Positions 17,027-26,812 of a DNA stretch of 64,000 bases are shown one piece after another. The notes below the pieces were generated by a model that was not told the origin of the DNA, did not search any database, and saw only the letters and a list, made by a program, of their open reading frames with translations. Source of the stretch: Alphaproteobacteria bacterium 32-64-14 (GTDB lineage: Bacteria; Pseudomonadota; Alphaproteobacteria; Caulobacterales; Hyphomonadaceae). The position numbers were made by a program, and so were the translations under genes. The first letter of the stretch is position 1. Every line of letters starts with the position of its first letter. The stretch lies in the NCBI GenBank assembly GCA_002280725.1, contig NCEM01000022.1, positions 1 to 64,000 of the forward strand, given 5' to 3'.

Positions 17027-17338
17027 ATGACCCGCAGCATTCCCTACGGCGTCTGGATCAAGCATGCAGCCGTCTTCATCGCGGCCGTCGCGCTTGTCTG
17101 GCTTGCAGGCGCGCTGCCCGGCATGATCAACGCCCAGCCCGAACTCGCCGGCGCCCCGCCGCCCTCGGCTGGCGCGCTCGTCAACGGCCTCATCGCGTCC
17201 TGGCCAATCTTCATCGCGCTCGCGATCTGTCAGGCTCTTACCTTTCACTATGTGAAACGCTTCGCGACGCCGATCTTCCTCGTCGGCGTCTTCATCCTCG
17301 CGTCCCTGATGGCCTGGCGTTACGCAGGCATGGCGTAG
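17027..17338 (+). CDS. small two- or three-helix membrane protein, unknown function
   Basis: 103 residues. Hydrophobic segments at about residues 12-32 (HAAVFIAAVALVWLAGALPG), 54-70 and 78-98 suggest three membrane passes separated by a Pro-rich loop. It starts 10 nt after ybaB on the same strand, so it takes the place recR usually occupies in this cluster. I do not recognise the family. The downstream boundary is a family A inverted repeat that may terminate the dnaX transcript. Confidence 0.7.
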   Translation: MTRSIPYGVWIKHAAVFIAAVALVWLAGALPGMINAQPELAGAPPPSAGALVNGLIASWPIFIALAICQALTFHYVKRFATPIFLVGVFILASLMAWRYAGMA

Positions 17339-17383
17339 CACCGGCCGCTGTGACGCCTGCACATCACCAAAACCTCAAGCCCG

Positions 17384-17469
17384 CGCCTCGTCCTTCGACA
17401 GGCTCAGGATGAGACGCTCTCTCACCAGCGTTGGTGTAGGCCTCATCCTGCCTGTCGAAGGACGAGGCC
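17384..17469. repeat. inverted copy pair of dispersed repeat A
   Basis: Left arm at 17385-17413 (GCCTCGTCCTTCGACAGGCT, then CAGGATGAG) and right arm at 17440-17468 in the opposite direction. The right arm lacks two bases compared with the left. A hairpin of close to 28 bp with a 26-nt loop can form. It lies between the convergent genes at 17027 and 17474. The outer right end continues into GCCGTGCTTA, matching the GAGCACGGC flank of other copies, so this copy is reversed relative to the one at 34098. Confidence 0.85.
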
Positions 17470-17473
17470 GTGC

Positions 17474-17791
17474 TTATGGCCGCTCGCCGTTCCCCTCGCG
17501 CGCCCGTCGCACCGCTTCTGACCCTTCAACCTTCGGCATCTTGGTCGGGCTCACATAGGTCGAGGCCGGGCCCTTCTTGCGCGGCGCCGGATGGATGCGG
17601 CGATAGACGCGCCAGCCCAGCACGCCAATCGCCAGCAGAATGCCGCCATAGATGATCACCGGCTGCCACGTTGGGTGCGACAGCAGGTAAGGCACGAAAT
17701 CGAACCCGCCCGGAATGAAGGCCAGCGTGAAGAACAGCACCGGCACCGCAAGGGCGATGACAAAAAGCGCGATGTCGCGATACTTTTCCAT
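17474..17791 (-). CDS. small membrane protein, unknown function
   Basis: 105 residues with two predicted membrane helices: IALFVIALAVPVLFFTLAFI (about 7-26) and VIIYGGILLAIGVLGWRVY (about 45-63). The rest is a basic, probably cytosolic tail (RRIHPAPRKKGP, then a Lys/Arg/Glu-rich end). It lies 57 nt upstream of nothing on its own strand except the S9 peptidase gene, which is behind it and could share its transcript. No family is recognised. Confidence 0.7.
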   Translation of the reverse strand: MEKYRDIALFVIALAVPVLFFTLAFIPGGFDFVPYLLSHPTWQPVIIYGGILLAIGVLGWRVYRRIHPAPRKKGPASTYVSPTKMPKVEGSEAVRRAREGNGERP

Positions 17792-17848
17792 GCCCGAAAC
17801 ATAACACGGGGCGCCCCCGCAGGCGCAACCCCGCGCTCAGTTGGACAG

Positions 17849-19846
17849 TTATTTCGCCGGCGCCAGATGCTTCTCCAGGAAGGCCGCTTCCTGCCGGTAA
17901 TAGAACAGCCGGTTGGAGAGCTTGCGCCAGCCATGCCCCTCGTCGGGAATGCGCACAAACACCGCCTCGATCCCTGCCTTGCGCAGCGCCGTCACCATCA
18001 CTTCCGTCTCGCTGATGTCGATGCGTGGGTCCATCACGCCATGCGAATACAGCATCGGAATCTTGATCTTGTCCGCCGTGTTCACCGGCGAGTTCTCGGA
18101 ATAGAACGTCTTCCATTCCTCCAGCGCGATGTCGCCATACTCGATCTTGTCCGACGCGCGCAGCTGCGGCGAGGCGATCTCAAGCGCGCTCACCCAGTTC
18201 CCTACGCCGAAGAGAGACACGCCCGCATCGAACGCATCGGGATAGGCACCCGCCACCGCGTTCACCATGTAGCCGCCATACGATCCGCCCATCACGGCTG
18301 CGCGATCTGCATCCACACGCCCATCCGTTTTCAGGAAGGCCAGCATGTCGACAAGGTCACGTACGCTGTCGAGCCGCTTCCGCTGATCGTCCAGCGTCGT
18401 GTACGTGCGCCCAAACCCAGTCGATCCGCGCACGTTGGGCTGGAACACCGCGATCCCGCGATCGGCATAATACTGCGCCACGCCATCGAAGTTCGCCATC
18501 GACTGGCCCGTCGGCCCGCCATGCACATCGAACAGCACGGGCGGCTTGCCGCTGCCTTTGATCGAGTTTGCATCCGGCATGTAGAGCAGGCCCTGCAGTT
18601 CGACGCCGTCGCGCGCCTTCATGCGTATCGACACCGGCTTCACAAGCAGATCGGGATCGAGCCCCGCAAGATTGCCGGAGAACACCTGCGTCGTCTTGGC
18701 CGTGGCAAGATCGATCACACTGATGTCGCCCGCCGTGCGCCAGCCATCGGCCACGACCGCAAGGTTGGCCGATCCCGTGCCGCAGCTCAGCCGCAGCGTG
18801 CCTTCGGGCAGGGCAGGCACGGGCAGCATCTTCTTGCTCGCCCGCTCCTGCAAATGGAGCTTGAAGAACCCATCCTCATTCGTCGTCCACGCCAGCCATT
18901 TGCCACCCGCGCCGCACAAGCTGACATTGGTGATGTCGAACGGCGCCTCCTGCACGATGCTGGTCACGCCGGTCGCAATGTCATGGAAAGAAAGCGCCGC
19001 AAACTCGCGCCCCTCATTGCTCGCGAAGTAGAAGCCCTTCGAGTCTGGCGTCCACGCAAACCCGCCATCACTGTGGTTCGCGCGCACTTCAGGCGCGGCC
19101 AGCGTCGCCAGCTTCCGCCCGCGTACATCCAGCAGCATCAACTTGTCGGAATCCTCGCCCAGCCCCTCGGTCACGATGGCGCTCGATCCATCGGGCGAGA
19201 CAGACCGCACATACGTCCCCAGCTTGCCTTCCGCGATGATCGTGGGCGGCCCTTCGGGCGTGGCAAGATAGACGTCGAAATCGTCGCCATTGCGCTCGGG
19301 CGAGGCGAACAGCAGCGATTGTCCATCCGCCAGGAAGCCGCCGAAGATGCGGAACGCGCCTTCCCTCGCCGCCAGCAACTCCTGCTCGAACAAACCTTCC
19401 AGCGTGATGAGGTTGAAGCTCGGCTGCTCGTTGCCGTTATTGTCCGCCTCATAGAGGATCGCCTTCGAATCCGGCGCCCACTCAAACGAGGTGATGCCGT
19501 TGCCGAAGGTGAGCTGCCGCGGCTGCCCGCCGCTCGCCGCGACAGTCCACAATTGCGGGGCGCCCGTGACGCGCCACGCGAACGCGATGGTCTTCCCGTC
19601 GGGCGAAAGCTGCGCGCCGCTCGCACCGCTCGCCAGGATATAGCGCGCAATGTCGGCCGGATTGTCGCCCGCCATGCCCACCGTCACCGGCGCGCTCTTG
19701 GGCTCGACCGCCTCGATCGAAAGGTCGGCCCCCTTCGCCCCGCCATACCCGCCCGGCTTGGCCACATCCGCCGCCGGTTTCACAGGTTCCCCGCCACACG
19801 CCGCCAGCACCAATGTCGACACGAACAGGCAGGCAAGACGCTTCAT
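17849..19846 (-). CDS. S9-family (prolyl oligopeptidase-like) peptidase, lipoprotein
   Basis: 665 residues from ATG 19846. The N-terminus MKRLACLFVSTLVLAAC is a lipoprotein signal with lipobox LAAC, placing the enzyme in the periplasm or outer membrane. The first two thirds carry the repeated TolB/DPP-like propeller blades (LSPDGKTIAF, FEWAPDSKAILY, FAWTPDSKGFYF). The C-terminal alpha/beta hydrolase has nucleophile Ser522 in GGSYGGYM, VFDVHGGPTG-like oxyanion strand (LFDVHGGPTGQ) and catalytic His in DEGHGW. Such enzymes cleave short peptides, often acting as acylaminoacyl or dipeptidyl peptidases; exact specificity is unknown. The gene is divergent from fmt. Confidence 0.94.
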   Translation of the reverse strand: MKRLACLFVSTLVLAACGGEPVKPAADVAKPGGYGGAKGADLSIEAVEPKSAPVTVGMAGDNPADIARYILASGASGAQLSPDGKTIAFAWRVTGAPQLWTVAASGGQPRQLTFGNGITSFEWAPDSKAILYEADNNGNEQPSFNLITLEGLFEQELLAAREGAFRIFGGFLADGQSLLFASPERNGDDFDVYLATPEGPPTIIAEGKLGTYVRSVSPDGSSAIVTEGLGEDSDKLMLLDVRGRKLATLAAPEVRANHSDGGFAWTPDSKGFYFASNEGREFAALSFHDIATGVTSIVQEAPFDITNVSLCGAGGKWLAWTTNEDGFFKLHLQERASKKMLPVPALPEGTLRLSCGTGSANLAVVADGWRTAGDISVIDLATAKTTQVFSGNLAGLDPDLLVKPVSIRMKARDGVELQGLLYMPDANSIKGSGKPPVLFDVHGGPTGQSMANFDGVAQYYADRGIAVFQPNVRGSTGFGRTYTTLDDQRKRLDSVRDLVDMLAFLKTDGRVDADRAAVMGGSYGGYMVNAVAGAYPDAFDAGVSLFGVGNWVSALEIASPQLRASDKIEYGDIALEEWKTFYSENSPVNTADKIKIPMLYSHGVMDPRIDISETEVMVTALRKAGIEAVFVRIPDEGHGWRKLSNRLFYYRQEAAFLEKHLAPAK

Positions 19847-19950
19847 GATGGGCTCCCGATCCTGACCCTCACGCTTAGCCATTTCGCGCCCCATATCCAG
19901 AGCCATCAACCCGATTTCCGTTCCGCGCGAAGTCGCACTAGAAGGGCGCC

Positions 19951-20871
19951 ATGTCTTTGCGCATTGCCTTCATGGGTTCGCCCGATTTTGCTGTCCCAAC
20001 GCTCGAGGCGATCCTCGCCGCCGGGCACGATGTCGCCTGCGTCTATTCCCAGCCGCCGCGCCCTGCGGGCCGTGGGAAGGAACTCCGCCCCACCGCCGTC
20101 CACGCCGCCGCCGAGCGCCAAGGCCTGCAGGTCCGCACGCCGCTTAACTTCAAGGCGCAGGAAGATCGCGACGCCTTTGCCGCGCTCAAGCTCGATGTGG
20201 CGGTGGTCGTCGCCTACGGCCTGCTCCTGCCCCGCGCCATCCTCGATGCCCCGCGCCTCGGCTGCTTCAATCTTCACGGCTCCATCCTGCCGCGCTGGCG
20301 GGGCGCAGCCCCCATCCATCGCGCCGTCATGGCGGGTGACAAGATCACAGGCGTGCAGGTGATGAAGATGGATGTGGGCCTCGACACCGGCCCCGTCATG
20401 CTGACAGCGACAACACCCATCAGCGAAGACGATACTACGGGCGATGTACACGACCGTCTCTCCGCCCTCGGCGCCCCGCTGATGGTCGAAGGCCTCGCGC
20501 TCTTGGAGTCCGGCAAGGCGGTCCTGACGCAACAGGTGGAAGAGGGCGTCACCTACGCTTCCAAGGTCTCCGCCGACGAAGCCCGCATCGACTGGCGCCT
20601 CGCAGCCCCCGAAGTCGCCGCCCGCATTCGAGGCATGTCGCCTTTCCCCGGCGCATGGTTCGAACACGAAGGCCAGCGCATCAAGGTGCTGCACGCGCGC
20701 GCCGATGAGGGGACAGGAGAGGCGGGAACCGCGCTCGATGGCATGCTGAAAATCGCCTGCGGATCCGGCGCCGCGCGTCTTCTCCGCTTGCAGCGGGCCG
20801 GCAAGGGGCAGATGACCGCAGGTGAATTCCAGCGTGGCAAGCAGATCGCGCGCGGCCAGAAGCTCTCGTAA
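19951..20871 (+). CDS. fmt: methionyl-tRNA formyltransferase
   Basis: 306 residues. Formylates initiator Met-tRNA. Catalytic and folate-site motifs are all present: [12 protein letters not shown] at the start, [20 protein letters not shown] (Asn and His of the active site) and [11 protein letters not shown]. The C-terminal OB-like domain contains [12 protein letters not shown]. The gene starts 105 nt from the divergent S9 peptidase. The usual partner def is not adjacent; instead a GNAT gene and truA follow on the same strand with very short spacing, making an operon of translation and tRNA-modifying genes. Confidence 0.97.
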   Translation: MSLRIAFMGSPDFAVPTLEAILAAGHDVACVYSQPPRPAGRGKELRPTAVHAAAERQGLQVRTPLNFKAQEDRDAFAALKLDVAVVVAYGLLLPRAILDAPRLGCFNLHGSILPRWRGAAPIHRAVMAGDKITGVQVMKMDVGLDTGPVMLTATTPISEDDTTGDVHDRLSALGAPLMVEGLALLESGKAVLTQQVEEGVTYASKVSADEARIDWRLAAPEVAARIRGMSPFPGAWFEHEGQRIKVLHARADEGTGEAGTALDGMLKIACGSGAARLLRLQRAGKGQMTAGEFQRGKQIARGQKLS

Positions 20872-20883
20872 AAGGCGCACCAC

Positions 20884-21378
20884 ATGGATGGCGTGAAGTA
20901 CAGAATAGCGGTGCAGACTGACAAGCCAGCCATCGCGGATCTCAACACCCGCGCCTTCGGCCAGCCCGACGAAGCCCGCATCGTCACGCAGCTGGAAGAG
21001 GCAGGCGATGTCCTGATCCAGTTTGTCGCCGAGATGGAAGACCGCATCGTCGGCCACATCCTGTTCTACCCCTTGGGCGTGCGCGGAAAGCTCAGCGCCG
21101 TTGGCCTTGGCCCCATGTCGGTCGATCCGTCGACGCAACGCTCGGGCGTCGGATCGCAGCTTGTGCGCATCGGCCTCAAGACGCTGCAGGATTCCGGCGC
21201 GCCGATCGTCTTCGTGCTCGGCCACGAAAACTTCTATCCGCGCTTCGGTTTCTCCGTCGCGGCTGCGTCGGAGTTTGAAACCCCGGTCAAGGGGCCGCAC
21301 TTCATGGCGGTGCGCATGCGCCACGGCCCGCCCATGTCCGGCGAGCTGATCTTTCCTGCGGCGTTCGGAGTGAACTAG
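20884..21378 (+). CDS. GNAT N-acetyltransferase (YhbS-like)
   Basis: 164 residues. The pattern LGPMSVDPSTQRSGVGSQLVRIGLK (pyrophosphate loop Q-R-S-G-V-G), followed by FVLGHENFYPRFGF and GPHFMAVRM, is characteristic of the YhbS-type GNAT group. Substrate unknown. It is placed 12 nt after fmt and its stop shares a base with the truA start codon, so it is part of the fmt-truA transcript. Confidence 0.88.
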   Translation: MDGVKYRIAVQTDKPAIADLNTRAFGQPDEARIVTQLEEAGDVLIQFVAEMEDRIVGHILFYPLGVRGKLSAVGLGPMSVDPSTQRSGVGSQLVRIGLKTLQDSGAPIVFVLGHENFYPRFGFSVAAASEFETPVKGPHFMAVRMRHGPPMSGELIFPAAFGVN

Positions 21379-22160
21379 TGCCGCGCTATCGTCTCGTCAT
21401 CGAATACGACGGCACGGCCTATTCCGGCTGGCAGCGGCAGGACAACGGCCCCTCGATCCAGAACGCGCTGGAAGAGGCCGCCGCCGCGCTCGATGAAGCG
21501 CCAGTGCTCGTCATCGGCGCCGGCCGCACCGACGCAGGCGTCCACGCAACAGGGCAGGTCGCCCACATCGATCTCGTGAAGCCGATCCGCGCCGCCAAAG
21601 TGCGCGACGCCATCAACGCGCATCTGCGCCCGCACCCGATCGCCGTCCTGGAAGCCTTCGACGCCCCGCCCGAATTTCACGCCCGCTTCGACGCCACCGC
21701 GCGCAGCTATCTCTATCGCATCGTGAACCGCCGCGCCGATCTTGCGCTCGATCGCGGCCGCGCGTGGCGCGTGTCCGTGCCGCTGGACGCAGCCATCATG
21801 CATCAAGCCGCGCAGGTCCTCATCGGCCGCCACGACTTCACCACCTTCCGCGACAGCAACTGCCAGGCCGACACGCCCATCAAGACGCTCACCTCCATCT
21901 CGGTCGAGCGCATCGGCGAAGAGATAGCGGTGCGCACCTCCGCGCGTTCCTTCCTCCATCGTCAGGTCCGTTCCATGGTCGGATCGCTGATGGAGGTTGG
22001 CCGCGGCCGCGAACGGCCCGAATGGATCGGTGAAATCCTCGCCGCTGCAGATCGCACGCGCTGCGGCCCTGTCGCGCCGGCGGATGGACTCTATCTCACA
22101 TCGGTGTCCTATGCGCCCCTGAACAAGACGGCGGGACAGGCGATGGGAGAGGCCGAATGA
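21378..22160 (+). CDS. truA: tRNA pseudouridine(38-40) synthase
   Basis: 260 residues, starting at GTG 21378, which overlaps the TAG of the previous gene. Isomerises uridines 38-40 in the anticodon arm. Key sequences: YDGTAYSGWQRQ near the start, the catalytic Asp in GAGRTDAGVHA, FHARFDATARSYLYRI, and the C-terminal SFLHRQVRSMVG. Length and order are standard. It overlaps the next membrane-protein gene by 4 nt. Confidence 0.97.
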   Translation: MPRYRLVIEYDGTAYSGWQRQDNGPSIQNALEEAAAALDEAPVLVIGAGRTDAGVHATGQVAHIDLVKPIRAAKVRDAINAHLRPHPIAVLEAFDAPPEFHARFDATARSYLYRIVNRRADLALDRGRAWRVSVPLDAAIMHQAAQVLIGRHDFTTFRDSNCQADTPIKTLTSISVERIGEEIAVRTSARSFLHRQVRSMVGSLMEVGRGRERPEWIGEILAAADRTRCGPVAPADGLYLTSVSYAPLNKTAGQAMGEAE

Positions 22161-22618
22161 AGGTTATACCCGCTGTCCTCGGGGCCGGATTTGTTGCTGG
22201 CCTCGGCGACATCGCCTACGCCTGCATCCACTACAAGATCGCCAGCGACTTAGAGCCGGAAAAGGTTTTGCAAGCAGTCGCTGCGGGCATCGTCGGTCAG
22301 AATGCCGCCGGTCAGGGCGGATGGGGCACGGCCGCGCTGGGCCTTGCCGCCCACTTCGCAATCGCGCTGATCATGGCGGCTGTGTTTATCGTCGTGGCGC
22401 AACTGCTGCCGCCGCTCAAACGCTTCTGGCAGATCACCGGCCCGCTCTATGGCCTTGGCCTGATGTTCCTGATGAGCATGGTGATCGTTCCCATGTCAGC
22501 CGCGGGCGGCCCGGGAGACTTGCCCAAAGGCGAATTCCTCTACGGCGCAATCTTCGCCCACACGATCTTGGTTGGCCTCGTCATCGCCTGGTTCGCGAGC
22601 AGGGTGCGGAATCGCTGA
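22157..22618 (+). CDS. four-helix inner-membrane protein, unknown function
   Basis: 153 residues with four hydrophobic segments: about 4-22, 60-85, 98-115 and 130-147. A conserved-looking N-terminal stretch is GLGDIAYACIHYKIA. The overall shape resembles small YagU/DUF1440-type membrane proteins, but I cannot confirm this. It overlaps truA by 4 nt (ATGA), so it is the last gene of the fmt operon and faces the convergent tamB gene with a 12-nt gap. Confidence 0.7.
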   Translation: MKVIPAVLGAGFVAGLGDIAYACIHYKIASDLEPEKVLQAVAAGIVGQNAAGQGGWGTAALGLAAHFAIALIMAAVFIVVAQLLPPLKRFWQITGPLYGLGLMFLMSMVIVPMSAAGGPGDLPKGEFLYGAIFAHTILVGLVIAWFASRVRNR

Positions 22619-22630
22619 ATCGAGAGAGCG

Positions 22631-25600
22631 CTACTTCGGCGCAGGCTCCGCCAGCTTCTCTTCCACAGCAGGCGTATCGAAGTCCGTCTTCCAACGCACG
22701 GAGATTTTCGTGTCGCCATTGCCACTGGCTGAGGAGGTGATCGACAGCCCGTTCGCCGGCTCCCATTCGACTTCCGCCGCAACGCCGCCCGATCCGCCCG
22801 TGCCGACCTGCAGGTAGACATTGTCGGCGATATACTTGCCCGCAGACACCGTCGCGATGCCATCCTGAGCGCCAACCGAAATCCGGTCGAGGCCCGTGGC
22901 CTGACGCACCAGACCGATAGGGTCGAACACCGCCGTGCCGCCCGCCAGCTGGGCAAGGCCCGCCGCCAGCTGCGCCGCCTCGAAGCCCGACAGCTCCGCC
23001 GCAGAGCGGCCGAACAGGATGCGCGCCAGCACTTCGTCCTGCGGCAGCGCGGGCGTCGATTCCAGCGTGAACTTGGGGTCCGCCGGCGTGCCCGTGACAC
23101 GCACGCTCGCCGTGATGTCCTCGGTCACGCGATTAGCCGAGATGTCGATACGCGCCAGCCTTATCGGGCCATCCAGCGTGATTGTGCCGGTGTCGAAGAC
23201 GAAGCGCCGTCCCGCCAGATCAAGGCTGCCGCGCACCATCGTCGCCGAGCCCTTGATGGAGGGATCGGAGACCGGCCCCGTGATGTCGAAGTTTGCCGCC
23301 CATTCGGTGTCGAGCCCGCGCCCGAACACCACGATGCGGCGGCCGGCCGTCACCTTTAGCTTCAGCTGCATAGGCCGCATCCACGGCGCATTGCCCACGA
23401 TGCTGACCGCTTCCTCCTGGTTCGGGAAGTTGGTGCGGCGCAGGCCGGGCAGGGTGGGGATGCTCGCCGCCGCCGGTTGCTCGATGGAGATGCGCGCCTG
23501 CTCGATGGCGAGGTCGCCCGTCACCGTGATGGCCGAGTCGGTCAACTGCAGCGCGCCTTCGCCCGAGACAATGGCAAAGCGATCGTCGCGCCCCATCGCA
23601 CGCAGGTTGCGTGCCGTGAAGGTGATCTCGCCTCCCGCATCGCCTGTCCAGTCGATTGCGCCCAGCGCAGACAGACGGCCGCCATTGCCGTCCGTCGCCT
23701 CGAATTTCGTCATGCGCGCGGATTGCTGGTCGAACACGCCCAGCGCCTCGATCCTGTCGAGCAGTAGGCCCGTCTCGCCATGCTCGTAGGCGCCGTCCTT
23801 CACCTCGAACCCGCCGGTCAGGCTCATGCTCGCGAGCGTGCCGCCGGCCTCCATGTTGACCTTCAGCTCGCCGCGCAGCGACTGGTTCTCCGGGCCGAAC
23901 AGCGCCCACACCTGCTCCGCGCGTCCCGTCAGCGACACGTCCGAGGCAACCGGCGCATTGGCGTCGGGATAAACGTTGAAGCCTTCGCCCGTGATCATCG
24001 GAATGCGCGAGTTGGCTTGAAGGCTGAAGCCCTGGCCCGTGCCCGTGGTCTCGCCCGTCAGCACGCCTCCGCGCAGACCGGCGCGGACTTCGAGGCTGAC
24101 CGGATTGGCCGTGACGCCAACGGGATTGGCGTTCGCGATGGCTAGCTGCAGGTCGGCGGTCGCGCCGGCGGCGCCGTTGTCGAACGATACCTTGCCTGTC
24201 ACCTTGCCATTCACCGGCGACATACGGGCCAGTTGCGACAGCGCGCGCAGGTCCACATCGCGCAGGTACGCCCGCGCCCTGGCCGCATTGCCCGTCTGCG
24301 ACAGCTCGGCATCCAGCGTACCGCCGAACGCCGCCAGCAGCGTCTCCGCAGACCAACCATCGGGCCCATAGCGCCACTGCGCCGGCCGTGATGTTGCGAT
24401 CTTCATCCCGTCGATGGCGCCATCCAGCGTCGCCTCGCCCGACCACGCTTCGCCAGTGCGCAGTGCGGAAACATCCAGCGCAAGCTCCACCGGCGCAGAC
24501 ACGCGGCCGCGTATCGTCGCTTTGAGATTGGCGCGATCACCCGCGGCTTTGGCCGTGAAGGAAATCAGCTCGATCCGAGCAGCTCCGCTACGCAGATCGG
24601 TGATACGGCCGGAAACATCCGCATCGAGTTCATCCCCGACTTTGAGCGAGCCCGTCAGTGTCAGCGCGCCGCTCTCGATCCCGGCAAGCCCGGCCAGAGG
24701 CCCGCTCGCGGTGAAGTCCGCTTCAACGCCATCCTCGCCGAACGTCAGCCGCGAGGCCTTCGCCCGCAGCTGGCCAAGCTCGGCGGCAAGGTCTGTAATC
24801 CGGATATCGCCTTCGCCCGATTCAATGCGGCCCGCGGTGCGCAGCTTCTGCCCGAGCATGTCGCCGGTCAGGGCAAAGTCGCCGTCGACGGTCTTGCCAA
24901 GCGACAGCGTCGATCGCCCGCTGACATCCGTTATCTCGACATCCGCCACCGAGAGGTCGGCATTGGAAAGCCGCACATCTACAAGTGGCGCATCCGTCGT
25001 GCCAGCAACGTCCGCAGCGAACGTCGCGCGGCGGAACACCGCCCCGCCCATCTCCACCGGCCCGCGCAGGCGGCCCGAGGCCTCCCCCGCGATTGCGCCG
25101 CCTTCTGCGATGCGGCCCGTCATCACCGCGTCGAGACCCAGTGCTTCCACCTTGCCGGATTCCAGCGTGAACCGTCCGCCGCGCACCACGCCCGCGAGTT
25201 CCACGTGCGGCGCAGGGCCGATTAGCTGCGCAAAGCCATCGATATCAGACCGCAGCTCGCGCCCGTCCGCCGCCAGCTCCACACGCAGCGGCGCGTTGCT
25301 CGACGCCTGCCGCAAGCTCCAGCGCGCATTGGCGGCGCCCGCGATGGGGCTGAGCTCCTGCAACCGCAGCAGCCGAGCCGAGCCGTTGAAATCCATCGCG
25401 CCTGAGCGCGTCGAAAGGTTGCCGCGCGCGGTCACCGATCCGGCGGCGCCCTGCAGCTGCGTGTCGTAAAGCTCCACCGCGCCCGTGCGCAGGTTGAATT
25501 CGCCCGCGGTCGCGCCGGTGTAGCGCGAAGGCGCAAGGTCCGGCAGCGCGTCGATCCGCGCGCCCTGGACCGTCAGCGCCGTCATGCGCCACGACAGAGC

Positions 25601-26812
25601 CGACCCTTCCTTGCGGGCCTGCAACGGGCCCGAGACTGCCGCCGCCGATCCGGATTCCCAGGCCAGCTTCTGCGCGGACACGTCGCCCACGAACACGAAA
25701 TCCTCTGGCAGGCTCAGCGTTACCTCGCCCTTGGCGTCGACAAGGCCCGCCAGCGGGGGGGCCAGCCGCGCAAGGTCGACACGCCAGGCGTCGACCTGAA
25801 CCGGCGACACAATCTCAAATGTCTCGAGGTTCGCCGTTGCGCCCAGCTTCGCCTCGCCCGACGCCATCGACACGTCCAGCGTAAAGGGAGTCGCCTGAAG
25901 GTTCGCGACATTGGCCGCGCCCGAGAACGTCACCGGGCCACCCGTGCGCGCATAGACCTCATCGAGCAGGGGCCACGGTTCGCCGCGCAGGCTGCCGGTC
26001 ATTGTGATATTGTCGCCCTCGCGCTTCACCGCAAGGCTCGCCGCAGCGACCCCGCCGAAGGACAGCGTGCCATCGCCGCTGAATTGGGCGACCGTGCCAT
26101 CCAGCCTGCCGACGAAGCCGACGGACTTGTCCTCCGGCGCCTGCAGCAGCTTGGCGATCAGGCCATCGTCGGGACCCGCAACGTTGGCGAGGCCCTTGAG
26201 CGTGCCTTCCTTGTTCCACTCCAGAGTCACGTTGGCCGTGTCCGCGGGACCCGATTGCGGCGTCAGCGCCAGCCGCGCAAAGCCCGATCCACTGCGCGGG
26301 TAGGCGACCGCCCCGCCCATCGCATAACGCGCCTCGACGTCCAGCACCGGCTGGTCCAGCCGCAATGTCTCGACCACCAGCTCATCCAGCTTCAGCCCGA
26401 TGTCCGGTCCCGGCGCGCTGGGATCCTGGTTGGCCACCTTCGGCGCGCGCAGCACATCGACGATGCGCACGCCCACCTTGCGGATTTCGAGCTCGCCGAT
26501 GAACAGCGCCGCCGGCGTCCATTCCAGGCGCACGTCGCGCGCGCGCAGCCACACGCCTTCATCGTCCACCAGCGCGATATCGGCGACGGTCGCCGCATCC
26601 AGCGGATCGCCCTTGAGACCCGAGATGCGGATCGCGCCCAGCGGCCCCAGCCTGCGCCCATCGATCTGCGAGGTGATGAAGGCGCGCCCGCCATCGGAGG
26701 TGATCCAGAAGCGCAGCGCCACGGCGGTCGCCAGCAGCACAAGCACCACCGCCATCAGCGCGAGGCTGATGCGCAACCAGATCGGGCTTTTCTGGCGCGC
26801 GGCCTTTTCCAT
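22631..26812 (-). CDS. tamB: translocation and assembly module protein TamB
   Basis: 1393 residues. One N-terminal membrane anchor (about 14-33, ISLALMAVVLVLLATAVALR) is followed by a very long periplasmic run of beta-rich repeats rather than recognised enzyme motifs. The C-terminal DUF490/TamB domain is clear: ITGPVSDPSIKGSATMVRGS, VRVTGTPADPKFTLES, LPQDEVLARILFGRS and the final strands. AsmA/TamB proteins bridge inner and outer membranes and act with TamA in outer-membrane protein assembly and in phospholipid transport. Its ATG shares a base with the TamA stop, so the two are coupled. Confidence 0.95.
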   Translation of the reverse strand: MEKAARQKSPIWLRISLALMAVVLVLLATAVALRFWITSDGGRAFITSQIDGRRLGPLGAIRISGLKGDPLDAATVADIALVDDEGVWLRARDVRLEWTPAALFIGELEIRKVGVRIVDVLRAPKVANQDPSAPGPDIGLKLDELVVETLRLDQPVLDVEARYAMGGAVAYPRSGSGFARLALTPQSGPADTANVTLEWNKEGTLKGLANVAGPDDGLIAKLLQAPEDKSVGFVGRLDGTVAQFSGDGTLSFGGVAAASLAVKREGDNITMTGSLRGEPWPLLDEVYARTGGPVTFSGAANVANLQATPFTLDVSMASGEAKLGATANLETFEIVSPVQVDAWRVDLARLAPPLAGLVDAKGEVTLSLPEDFVFVGDVSAQKLAWESGSAAAVSGPLQARKEGSALSWRMTALTVQGARIDALPDLAPSRYTGATAGEFNLRTGAVELYDTQLQGAAGSVTARGNLSTRSGAMDFNGSARLLRLQELSPIAGAANARWSLRQASSNAPLRVELAADGRELRSDIDGFAQLIGPAPHVELAGVVRGGRFTLESGKVEALGLDAVMTGRIAEGGAIAGEASGRLRGPVEMGGAVFRRATFAADVAGTTDAPLVDVRLSNADLSVADVEITDVSGRSTLSLGKTVDGDFALTGDMLGQKLRTAGRIESGEGDIRITDLAAELGQLRAKASRLTFGEDGVEADFTASGPLAGLAGIESGALTLTGSLKVGDELDADVSGRITDLRSGAARIELISFTAKAAGDRANLKATIRGRVSAPVELALDVSALRTGEAWSGEATLDGAIDGMKIATSRPAQWRYGPDGWSAETLLAAFGGTLDAELSQTGNAARARAYLRDVDLRALSQLARMSPVNGKVTGKVSFDNGAAGATADLQLAIANANPVGVTANPVSLEVRAGLRGGVLTGETTGTGQGFSLQANSRIPMITGEGFNVYPDANAPVASDVSLTGRAEQVWALFGPENQSLRGELKVNMEAGGTLASMSLTGGFEVKDGAYEHGETGLLLDRIEALGVFDQQSARMTKFEATDGNGGRLSALGAIDWTGDAGGEITFTARNLRAMGRDDRFAIVSGEGALQLTDSAITVTGDLAIEQARISIEQPAAASIPTLPGLRRTNFPNQEEAVSIVGNAPWMRPMQLKLKVTAGRRIVVFGRGLDTEWAANFDITGPVSDPSIKGSATMVRGSLDLAGRRFVFDTGTITLDGPIRLARIDISANRVTEDITASVRVTGTPADPKFTLESTPALPQDEVLARILFGRSAAELSGFEAAQLAAGLAQLAGGTAVFDPIGLVRQATGLDRISVGAQDGIATVSAGKYIADNVYLQVGTGGSGGVAAEVEWEPANGLSITSSASGNGDTKISVRWKTDFDTPAVEEKLAEPAPK

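Noticed and set aside
17591..20362. 923-codon plus-strand open frame
   Set aside because: Antisense to the S9 peptidase and running into fmt in another frame; Arg/His-rich shadow composition and no domain.
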